Positions 55,110-64,000 of a stretch of 64,000 nucleotides of DNA are shown here, piece by piece. The stretch covers positions 48,846,617-48,910,616 of the forward strand of contig CM035173.1 in assembly GCA_020205615.1 (NCBI GenBank), written 5' to 3'. The notes beneath the pieces were generated by a model that ran no database searches, was not told the DNA's origin, and worked only from the letters and a program-made list of their open reading frames with translations. The translations under genes were made by a program, and so were the position numbers. Positions within the stretch are counted from its first letter, which is position 1; every line of letters starts with the position of its first letter. Source of the DNA: Panax quinquefolius (Eukaryota; Streptophyta; Magnoliopsida; Apiales; Araliaceae).

Positions 55110-55830
55110 GGCTTCGACTGAGGGATCAATGATTCTGGCTAATGTACAAGTCCTAGTTATGGGACCAGACAGGGACCAAGTCAGCCGCAATGGTTACAAA
55201 ATTAATGGTTGTGAATTTCATACAAAGGCATATGGGCGCGGTAAAAGAACAACGAACTCTGGAGTGTGTGTCCAATGAGATTGTTACAATGAACTTGGTC
55301 GTGCCTTTTATGGGGAGTTAGAGGAAATCGTAGAGTTGTCGTACAAGGGCACGTACGGGGGTCATATTAACTTGTTCAAGTGTCGTTGGTTTGATTCAAA
55401 AAAAGGGATACGTGTTGACAGACATGGAATCGTCGATATTGACCTCCATAGGTCTGCGTACTCTAACGAACCGTTTGTTTTACCAACTTAAACAGTACAA
55501 GTATACTACAATCCTAGTCCTGTTAGGAAAAAGGGATAGAACTCTTATAGATTGGCAAGTTATACTCCCGCGCGCATTCGTGTAGAAGTAGTTGATGGGG
55601 AGATTTACCAAGAGTAGATACTTCATAGTCAAACTATAATAAATGTGGAGGACGACAATGACGTAATCCAGTTAGATGGTGGAGATGAACCACATGAATT
55701 AGATCCTGAGTCAATACTTGTGTCAGATGACATTGATATTGCGAAGGAAGAGTTAATGTTGAATCTAACATTGAATCAAGCGAGATCTTTGGTTATGAAT
55801 CTGCAATCACACGATACAAGATGATTCGAA
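55110..55830 (+). pseudogene. DUF4216-like C-terminal region of CACTA 2 transposase
   Basis: Reads NGYKINGCEFHTKAYGRGK-like, then ELEEIVELSYKGTYGGHINL, FKCRWFDSKKGIRVDRHGIV and DIDLHRSAYSNEPFVLPTQT in one frame with small interruptions, the pattern of the DUF4216 domain found at the C-terminus of plant CACTA transposases. An acidic tail follows (55640-55800). Splice sites and some stops (TGA near 55278) make the exact structure uncertain. Confidence 0.7.
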
Positions 55831-56239
55831 TCGATATGGACACTTGAACAAATGAAATGTATGTTTAGCATTACATGTTTTTTATATCATTGTCATGTTT
55901 ATGTACTTCACTATTTAAATGCAATTTGTGTTTATTGTCATTTTATATTCATATATATACATGTTTATATCACTGTCATATTTATACCAACATCTTTATA
56001 TCATTGTCATGTTTATGTACTTAATTATTAAAATGCAATTTCCTGTCATTATTGTCATTTTATATATTCATATATACATGTAATCAAATATAACTCATAA
56101 TAACATCTTAAAATTTGTAATATATAATGGCTTCAAGCGGTATGTAAAAAGCCTTGACTTGGGTAGGGGGCCTAATCATGTGCTTAAGGCCCCTGCTAAT
56201 CTGGATGATCGAATTCTTATTCAGATTCGTCCTCCGAAT
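55831..56239. other. CACTA 2 downstream sequence, no gene
   Basis: AT-rich, with repeated TATATCATTGTCATGTTTATG-like blocks at about 55890, 55965 and 55995. It ends at the TR-GAG insertion point; the last five bases CGAAT (56235-56239) should be the target duplication. Confidence 0.5.
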
Positions 56240-59200
56240 TGTAAAGCCCCCAAACTCGGGTACTTGAAACCCGAACTCGGTGCTTCACGATACCATTTCT
56301 ATGAGCGGAATAATACTAAGAATAATAACAATAATATAATTATTAAACTTAATTTACATAGTTATTAGAGTCTATTCCCAAGTACGCAACCTCTAATACA
56401 TTCATTACATGATAATAATAATATATATATCATCCTTATCATAATAAAGCAAACTATTACATAACATATCATAAAAACTCATTCAGCAACCTTCTCTTTT
56501 CCTTTATTCTTATTTGAACCTTACATTTGTTTCGTACTTAGTCGAAAACATTTAAATTAAGCAAGGATGAACATTTTGAGTGCCCAAAGAAGTAATAGCA
56601 ATTATATATATAATTTCTAAAGAATTTAAATGTTTTCTTTATATATACTACCCTTCTACAACAAATCAATAGTTGTGAAGTAATTCTGAACCAATAATAA
56701 TATCATAACAATCCTCTCTCAACTTTTTGAAACTACATACTGACTATAAATAGGGTTAAGGGGACATACTATGAACATTGTTTTCATTTTCGAAAAGGTT
56801 AAATAGAACTTCATCCGTAAACCGTCATAACTTACGGGCACGAGGGTGTACATTCCATGGACCCTGTATTGATCAATACTACATAACAAGAACGATATTA
56901 TCATTCACTCTGTCCGCCTTGGGCGCATAAAAAGTTTTTTCCCGTATAAGGGATGTTCATACTTGTCAGGGTTCCAAACCAAAGGTTTTATCTTGTTCAA
57001 CAATAATCTATAATTCAACATATATATATATATATATATACTGACAAAGGTGTATCAACATGTGATTAAATGCAATGATTATCCAAGTGGGGACACTTGA
57101 ATAACCATTTATAGAAATGAACGAACAAAGTATATATCTGAATTACCATATACTAACATGTTGATAATCAATGAGCGTATATAATATAGGGTTAATAATC
57201 TGTACAGTAATAATATAATTCTGCAACATTCTTACTCATGTCCATTGCATAAATGATGAAAAGGTAGGATACTTGCCTGATGCGCTGCTTACAATACGTA
57301 ACTTAGTTTTATCTTTTATGTAATAACCTATCATTAATCAGATCATTCGTTCGATTAGAACAATATACCATAACACATAGTACTGAACTTCACAGTCAGC
57401 AAATAACCTAATCACATTATCACACATGTTCAACAGTCATAACATCACAAACAAACATTCATACAGTCAAAATATCTAACTCTAGATCAATTTCTAAAGT
57501 ATGTCGGTGTACCGATAGTCTTATCGGATAATTATCGAGTCTAAGACTCTATTCTGTAACTCAATATCTATAAATATCAGTCATATTATTCTAAATGACT
57601 CAATAAACATTTATTATAATTTATCATAAATTTTCAAATACCGGAATCATTATCAAATGATTTAAATATCAAACAATTCTATTATCATTATTATTTAATT
57701 AATATCAAACTATTAATGAAACCATTGCCAAAATATTAAAGTTATTTATAATAACTTATAATATTTTTAAAGTATTAATAAGCACCTTTAAATGATTTTT
57801 AAAATATTTAAAATTATTTTTATATAATTACCATTATTATTAAAATATTAATGTACTATTTATCCAATATTAAAAGTCATTAATTTATAGCTTAAAATAT
57901 TTTTAATTCATTTATATCCTTTTAAATGATTTTAAATCAATAAAACCATTTTAAACTATTTATTAAATATAGTTATTAAATAAATTTAATATCATTAATG
58001 TTAAATAAATATCATTAATATTAAATTATTAATGAAATTATCCTTTAAATATTAAAAGTTATATTTTATAACTTAAAACATCTTTAAACACTTTATTTTC
58101 ATTTAAAATGATTTTTATAATATAAAAATCAATTTTAAACTAATTTATTTAATATAATTATTAAATAACCTTAATATCATTAATAATAATTAATTAATAA
58201 AATTCACCTTCAAATATTGAAAGTTATATTTTATAACTTACAATATTCTTAAATACCTTATTATTATTTAAAATGATTTTTAATATTATAAAATCATTTT
58301 TAATCTTTTATTTAATTCATTTATTAAATAACTAAATTATCATTAATATTAATTAATTAATGAAATTCATCATAAAATATTAAAAGTCATTAAAAATAAC
58401 TTAAAATATTTTCTTATTCCATAAAATAATTTTAAATGATTTTTCAAGAATTAAAATCTTTTTTAAACAATTTATTTAATATAATTATTAAATAAATTAA
58501 ATACCTTTAATATTCCAAACAATATTAAATATTTGTGAAATATATCCAAAATAATTAAAATATAATTTTAGGACTTTAAAATAATTTTTAATAATTTATT
58601 ATGTATTTTTAATAATTAAAAGTAATTTTCTATAATTATTTAATGAAAATATAATTTTTATAAATAAGTTGTCATTAAAGACCACCTATAGCTGACGTAA
58701 CTGTCATTGTAGGTGTTCTTCGTGTTCTTCATGCAAACCCAGGATCTTCATACACAAGATCGAAAGTGACCAAGTTTGGTGAGATTAAATCTTAACTCCA
58801 AACATTTCTGGACAAACTATGACTTAGATCTTGTAGTACTAGTGCACGTCTACAAGACCTAACAACAAACATGATTAAAACATGCATAACAAAGGATATC
58901 TAAGGGCTTAAACTAGCTGTCAGAGGCTATTCTTCATTTCTAGGTTACCCAGAAATGAAGAACAGTTCGAGGGTCACACTTTGAGCCTCCACTATACTCT
59001 GGTCGTGCATTGTTTTTATGATCTATAAGCTTCAGTGTGTAGCCAATATGAAAATGAAGAGATCTAACACAAAATAGAAACATAACATCAACAGATCAAG
59101 AAGATAGAGCTCGGTCAAAGCATGTCAGAGGCAGTGTTCATAGGTTTTCTGGGTTACCCAGAAAACCCACTTCGTGCTTGACCCTGCTAGTTTGACCGAT

Positions 59201-60538
59201 CACTACATTAAATATATATGTTATATAAGTGATCTAAAAGTTTTATCTTGCAGTCCATATACCATACTACAAATCTAGTACAACAAAAGAAGCCAAACAA
59301 CTAACAACATAAAGATCTGGGCCCATGAACTTGCTGTCAGAGCTTTCTGGGAAAGTTCATAGGTGCCAGATTTTAATCAATCAATGCCGGTCAACGTGGT
59401 TTGACCACGAATAACTTGCAACCTAGACCAGATCTAAGCCTGATTCTTGTTCTAGATCAAAGACCACATACCAGACTACACATAACAACTTAAAAACAAC
59501 AAAAATCATAAACGACCAAAGATCTGTGGCCACTGACATTTGTTGTCAGAACACAGTTTGATTTTTTTCCAAATTTTATAGATCTTAAAATCTGAGCTTC
59601 TAAATGTTATGGATCCAACATTTAGCAACCCAGATCCTCATTTGACACTATAACCAACATATTCTAACATTTAAACACAACATTAAACATAGGATTTGTG
59701 GACAAAAATCAAGCTAGGGTTTTATACCTTTACACTTTGATTTCTTGATTCTGATCTTGTGATTTTTTAATGGTAGACGTGGGGCTTTGTTTGGGACTGA
59801 TATATCTTGGTATTTTCAGAGGTGAGAGCTTGAGAGAGTTAATAATGAGTGTTGGGAAAAATGCTAGCAAAAATGAATTAGTTTCTCTCTCTCTAGTCTA
59901 TTTATAGAAGTCTAGCAATGTATGTGGGTTTTATCTATTATCCCCCATACTTGTGTTATCCATTAGTCCAAACTCCTTATCTTGATCTTAAGCATGCTTA
60001 GTGAGATTTCCATCAATGAGATATTGACAACATTGTACTTTTTTGTAAAAGTAGGGTCATTAGCTAATTAAGGAAACTTGATTAGCATCATTTGTTGCCT
60101 AAAAAGGCAAATTATGGCCAGCCATGTATATACCCACTAATTCTTTTATTTAATTTTTATTTTAATGCATAAATTAGATAAATCAATGGTCTAAAATACC
60201 CTTGGTTATGTGGGCTAATTTTGGGCTTGAATTTGATTTCTTTTTTGACTTCTCCCATAATTGTTTTGGGCCATGTAATAATCATAGCCTAACAATTTTA
60301 ATATATGCTTTCCCAAATTGTTTATTTAGGTTTAAAATAAAATATAATTAGTTTGCAAAATTTATAATTAGGGTTTTCTTAATTTGATTAGAGTTCTAAT
60401 CATACATGAACATTAGGGTTTATTATATAATAATTATAATTATCCTTGCTAATTTCGAAATTAGGGTTTATAATTTTTGGTAATTAGGGTTACCAAATCA
60501 TAATTAGGGTTTATACTTAATAATTAGGATTTCAAGAA

Positions 60539-60582
<44 letters not shown>

Positions 60583-61212
60583 GCTACTAGGGTTGACCTA
60601 GTTAATCGCAAAATCATACAACACAATTATATAATAGTCTTGAACTTATAATTTAGTTTCAAATTAGGGTTTCCACAGTAAAACTAGGGTTTGAAATAAT
60701 AAACCATAACTGACCAATCATTGTCAGTCCACATACATACACTATATAATTATAGCACTGAAAAATTAAAATATAAATAATATTATATTATTATTCTCAT
60801 TCCTTTATCAAAATCCAAAAATTAGGGTTTGGATTCCATATCTGATTTATTTGTCATACTTAACATTATTAATTTAAATAAATTAATAATATGTACTAAA
60901 GTTCATATAATAAAGTAATTATTATAATAATTTAAAAATCATTTCATATATTATATAAATAATATATGATTATATTTTCATGGAAAATAATTAATAAAAA
61001 TATTTCTGCTATAAAATTAATTATTACAAGAATATAATTTATAATAATCAATAATTCTAAAATAAAATTATTTAAATCATTCATGTAATAAATATATCAC
61101 ATAAACACATACACACATTATCTTGGCACATATTCCCCATATTTAAAATAAAAAAAAAAAATTATACTTAGAATTTCTAATTTATTTGTATAGAAAATAT
61201 CAGGTTGTTACA
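56240..61212 (-). repeat. TR-GAG 3' LTR
   Basis: Plus-strand ends TGTAAAGCCCCCAAACTCGG and CAGGTTGTTACA. It carries the family palindromes (GTATTGATCAATAC at 56866; GGTTTTCTGGGT-T-ACCCAGAAAACC at 59143), the ATTAGGGTTT motif cluster (60370-60540), a TA microsatellite (60541-60579), and an AT-rich repetitive middle (57560-58660). Confidence 0.95.
60541..60579. repeat. (TA)n microsatellite in LTR
   Basis: About 19 TA units. Confidence 0.95.
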
Positions 61213-61227
61213 TTCACCCTCCCTTAT
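61213..61227 (-). other. TR-GAG polypurine tract
   Basis: The minus strand reads TAAGGGAGGGTGAA immediately before the LTR start TGTAACA. Confidence 0.85.
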
Positions 61228-61429
61228 AAAGATTCCGTCCCCGGAATCACCATTTTAAAATCTACACATACAAGTGTACGTAGCATATACAATCATTGCA
61301 AGTAGATCTTGATCATAAATGATCGTACTAATCTTAACCTATTCGCGTAAAGCTTGTCTATCTGATTAAACGTAAATTTGATTTCTAAAAGAACTCAAAT
61401 TCCTTCTTCAAAATTTCTTTATAAAATAA

Positions 61430-62152
61430 TGTACTATATATAGGAAAATCATGTATAATAAAATAAAATTGATTAGAATAATACTTGGAGTTGCATCCCC
61501 GGCTACCACGATATCTTGAACGGTCATGTTGAAGACACTTGCGGTTGATTTCATTGGTTCGTTTATTGAAGTTGGTCCCGTTGTCGCCAATGTCTTGCTG
61601 CCTTTTCCCGTATTCGCATTCCTTGCCGCCATTCTCTTTCTTGAACACTCTTCCACCTTATGCTCCCTTGATCCACACTTGAAACACCTACTATACATTC
61701 TTGGATTGGGATAGTCGGGAGAGATATGTCCCTTCTGCCCATACTTATAACACATAAACTTTCCTTTTTAAACACACTTCCTCGAATGATTCTTTCCGCA
61801 ATTTCTATACTGCATAGCCTGTTTCTTTCCACCTCCTAGCCTAATTTCGATATTTCCAAAATTAGCTCTCCTTTATCGTACAGGTGGCAAAAGCTGACTT
61901 TTGCCCCTCCGTTATTCTAGCTATCACAAATGCGTCAACAGAGTCAGTTTCTCTTCTAAATCCTGACTATACAACCGCCTTAAAGTTATTTTTTCTTTTG
62001 ACGTTTGCCGATCGATGGTTTGGCTGCTTTACCGTGGCTGGTATTCCTTTCTGCTTAGCTTGAGCGTCCACATTCGCAAAATTTTGTGTCGGGTCTGGTT
62101 GTTCTCCAGCTTTGTTGACAGGTTCTTCTGTCCATTGATTTTTTGCTTTCAT
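61430..62152 (-). pseudogene. TR-GAG second ORF with triple zinc knuckles
   Basis: A candidate start at 62152 (MKAKNQWTEEPVNKAGEQPD) leads to a TAG at 61967, then VDAFVIARITEGQKSAF, further stops, and a zinc-knuckle array around 61820-61640. Knuckle 1 is RNCGKNHSRKC with the first Cys changed to Tyr. Knuckle 2 is CYKYGQKGHISPDY, with two Cys changed to Tyr (TGT to TAT). Knuckle 3 is intact (CFKCGSREHKVEEC). After it the frame is open to 61408 (ending in the LTR-proximal end). The three knuckles have the same spacing as those in the first ORF, so the two are probably related by duplication or serve parallel gag-like roles. Confidence 0.6.
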
Positions 62153-62533
62153 CTTGGCGGCGTTATTATAAATTATTCCTTATTAACTTACATTCTAAGC
62201 CTTATCATATACGTTTAACATATCACACAAAATTTTCTATTCAAATAGTCATGTATTCAAAATATGAGATTTTGAAAACTTTGGTTTACCGTATTAACCA
62301 ATATTCAGATAAAATTACTATCTTCATCCCAACTTATTTCATTAATCCATCATAGATTCATATTCATAACACTTGACATTCTATAACACATACTGTTTTA
62401 AACATCTGCTATCCCTTTGTGACTTAAGAGTCGGGATTTACAGCCTTGACGAATACCAAATGTTAGGATCATTACATTACATAGACATACTTAACATTAA
62501 ACAGACCTACACAACAGAATCTATATTACATAT

Positions 62534-63220
62534 CTATTCACTTCTATCTACCCCCCCCCCTTTTATTTTCCTTCCAAATCCTGGACAACCTTTCGCTCGA
62601 TGACCTTCTAAGCCACAAATAAAGCATGCACCTAGTTTAAAGTCGGGACAATGATGAGAGATATGTCCCTCATGTCCACAAATGTAACATATCTTCTTCC
62701 CTTTCCTGCATACGCCTTCATGTTTCTTGTCACAGTTTGTGCACTTTTCTATTTTACTAGTGTTATCTTGGTTATTATTGGAATTCCCTAAGTCGCGATC
62801 TTTTATCTTCCTCTTCCCCTTCTTGCTCGGAGCTGCACACGATGTGTTGCTTGTGGCTCCTATCTGATCAATATGGATTTTAAGCTTATCTTGTTCTTCC
62901 ATTGTTTCTATTAATGCCTGACGCAGTTGACTATTTAACAGCTTTTCTATTTCCCACAGCTTTTTGAGAGAAGAAACATTGTTCCTCAGATCCTGCACCT
63001 ATGTTGATGCTTGTTCAGCTTCAACTTTAGTGTTCGTATCACTATCTATCAGCTCCACCATCTCCGGATCTGGTAGTACTTTTTCTATAATAACCACTTC
63101 GTCTGAGGTGTTTTCATTGTGAGCCTCTATTTCAGCTATTGGCTTCGATATTAGCTCGGGGGTATGGATTTGATCATTCTTTATGCTATAAGCATATAAC
63201 AAGCCTTTTCCACCAGACAT
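62534..63220 (-). pseudogene. TR-GAG gag-like ORF with triple zinc knuckles
   Basis: Starts MSGGKGLLYAYSIKNDQIHT at 63220 and reads 73 codons to a TAG at 62999-63001, then the same frame continues 155 codons. The N-terminal half is acidic. After the stop lies a probable coiled coil (NVSSLKKLWEIEKLLNSQLR), a basic stretch (SKKGKRKIKDRDLG), and three CCHC/CCHC-like knuckles: CTNCDKKHEGVC, CYICGHEGHISHHC and CFICGLEGHRAKGC. Knuckle arrays like this bind RNA in gag. No capsid core of the usual gypsy type is recognisable. The single TAG is probably CAG to TAG. The start is about 225 bp inside the 5' LTR. Confidence 0.75.
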
Positions 63221-63430
63221 CTACACACATAAATTATCCTGATTAGCATATAGTATATACACACAGCAAATAATAGTTTTATATAAGTTATCTTTTATTT
63301 TGTTTGGCGATGAATTTAGTCAATTCATCTCTTTATAAACTCTATATGAGTTATTTATATTTTCAACGTTTTCCTCTGTTCTAGGGTTATAGCCTAAGGT
63401 CTATCCCACCTAAGGTTTCTAACCCTAAAA

Positions 63431-63441
63431 CTTTGATACCA
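63431..63441 (-). other. TR-GAG primer binding site
   Basis: The minus strand reads TGGTATCAAAGTTTTAGGG three nucleotides from the LTR, initiator-Met tRNA type. Confidence 0.85.
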
Positions 63442-63444
63442 ACC

Positions 63445-64000
63445 TGTAAAGCCCCCAAACTCGGGTACTTGAAACCCGAACTTGGTGCTTCACGATACCA
63501 TTTCTATTAGCGGAATAATACTAAGAATAATAGCAATAATATAATTACTAAACTTAATTTACATAGTTATCAGAGTATTTTTCCCAAGTACGCAACCTCT
63601 AATACATTCATTACATGATAATAACAATATATATATATCATCCTTATCATAATAAAGCAAACTATTACATAACATATCATAAAAACTAATTCAGCAACCT
63701 TCTCTTTTCCTTTATTCTTAGCTGAACCTTCTGCTTGTTCGCACTTAGCTGAAAACATTTAAATTAAGCAAGGATGAGCATTTGAGTGTCCAATAAGTAA
63801 TAGCAATTATATATATAAGCTGAAAGAATTTAAATGTTTTCTTTATATATACTACCCTTCTACAACAAATCAATAGTTGTGATGTAATTCTGAACCAATA
63901 ATAATATCATAACAACCCTCTCTCAACTTTTTGAAACTACGTACTGACTATAGATAGGGTTAAGGGGACATACTATGAACATTGTTTTCATTTTCGAAAA
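63445..64000 (-). repeat. TR-GAG 5' LTR, first 556 bp in window
   Basis: Begins TGTAAAGCCCCCAAACTCGG, closely matching 56240 on with scattered substitutions. The rest lies outside the window. Confidence 0.95.

Larger units (their letters stand above)
44649..64000 (+). mobile_element. CACTA 2, left part (continues beyond window)
   Basis: Starts CACTACAAGAAAAAGGTCT at 44649 inside the gypsy B RT. The next ~300 bp carry GCGACCG / CGGTCGC subterminal motifs in both orientations. A TNP2-type transposase pseudogene (52244-54604) and a DUF4216-like block follow. No matching right end (CTTGTAGTG) occurs before 64000. It was interrupted by LTR B and the TR-GAG element. Confidence 0.8.
56240..64000 (-). 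mobile_element. TR-GAG/LARD-type non-autonomous LTR retrotransposon
   Basis: Left LTR 56240-61212 (4973 bp), internal region 61213-63444 (2232 bp), right LTR from 63445 past the window end. Transcribed leftwards. A purine tract (AAGGGAGGGTGAA on the minus strand) adjoins the left LTR, and an initiator-Met primer site adjoins the right LTR. The internal region codes only for gag-like zinc-knuckle proteins, and no protease, RT or integrase is seen. LTRs more than twice as long as the internal region, and gag only, match the TR-GAG class described in plants. LTR A and LTR B belong to the same family. Confidence 0.9.

Noticed and set aside
1..64000. tRNA, rRNA genes, CRISPR arrays, bacterial-type operons
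   Set aside because: Looked for and not seen; the tRNA-like matches are only the primer sites of LTR elements.

Overview
The window is plant nuclear DNA, very probably from a eudicot. The only host-gene-like sequence of any size is the leucine-rich-repeat half of a TIR-NB-LRR (TNL) resistance gene, a class typical of eudicots and absent from grasses. Nearly everything else is transposable elements: Ty3/gypsy, Ty1/copia, CACTA, MULE, hAT-like, Tourist-like and Stowaway-like. No gene appears intact. The coding regions carry in-frame stops, frameshifts and deletions, so the window reads as a TE-rich, probably silenced intergenic or pericentromeric block.

Left part (1-17.6 kb): an unassigned repetitive stretch ends in the right terminus of a CACTA element (to 2179). 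A Ty3/gypsy element on the minus strand follows (2730-9331, TSD AGAAC), inserted into a small inverted-repeat element. Next comes the TNL pseudogene (9751-11975), whose LRR region is four copies of a 213-bp (71-residue) unit broken by a +1 and a -7 indel. A Tourist-like MITE (12173-12590, TSD TTA) lies downstream. After it is a Tork-like copia element on the minus strand (12639-17340) that lacks its whole reverse transcriptase and sits 5 bp inside a Stowaway-like MITE.

Middle (17.6-30.2 kb): a second copia element on the minus strand (18729-23458, TSD CTTTA) is an Ale/Retrofit-like copy with nearly complete integrase and RT. A Pack-MULE-like element (23869-25281, 9-bp TSD TAAAAATAA) carries a glycine-rich-protein gene fragment. 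Then comes the long LTR of a Tekay-like Ty3/gypsy element on the plus strand ('gypsy B'), itself carrying a hAT-like MITE (28504-29192, 8-bp TSD).

Right part (30.2-64 kb) is a nest. Gypsy B is interrupted in its leader by a solo LTR (30210-43391, TSD TATGC), which is in turn interrupted by an 8.6-kb CACTA element (34505-43152, TSD TAT) with TNP2-type and Ptta/En/Spm-type genes. Gypsy B is interrupted again in its RT (44649) by a second CACTA element that runs off the window. That second CACTA received a solo LTR (45399-50268, TSD TTATT) and a further LTR element at 56240. The two solo LTRs and the last element belong to one family. The last copy shows what the family is: ~5-kb LTRs around an internal region of only ~2.2 kb that encodes gag-like zinc-knuckle proteins and no pol. 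That is the TR-GAG/LARD architecture of non-autonomous elements. It has two separate triple-zinc-knuckle reading frames.

The most interesting items are the TR-GAG family with two zinc-knuckle ORFs and conserved palindromes in its LTRs, the ~550-bp hairpin upstream of the transposase in the first CACTA, the Pack-MULE, and the dated order of nested insertions that the target-site duplications prove.
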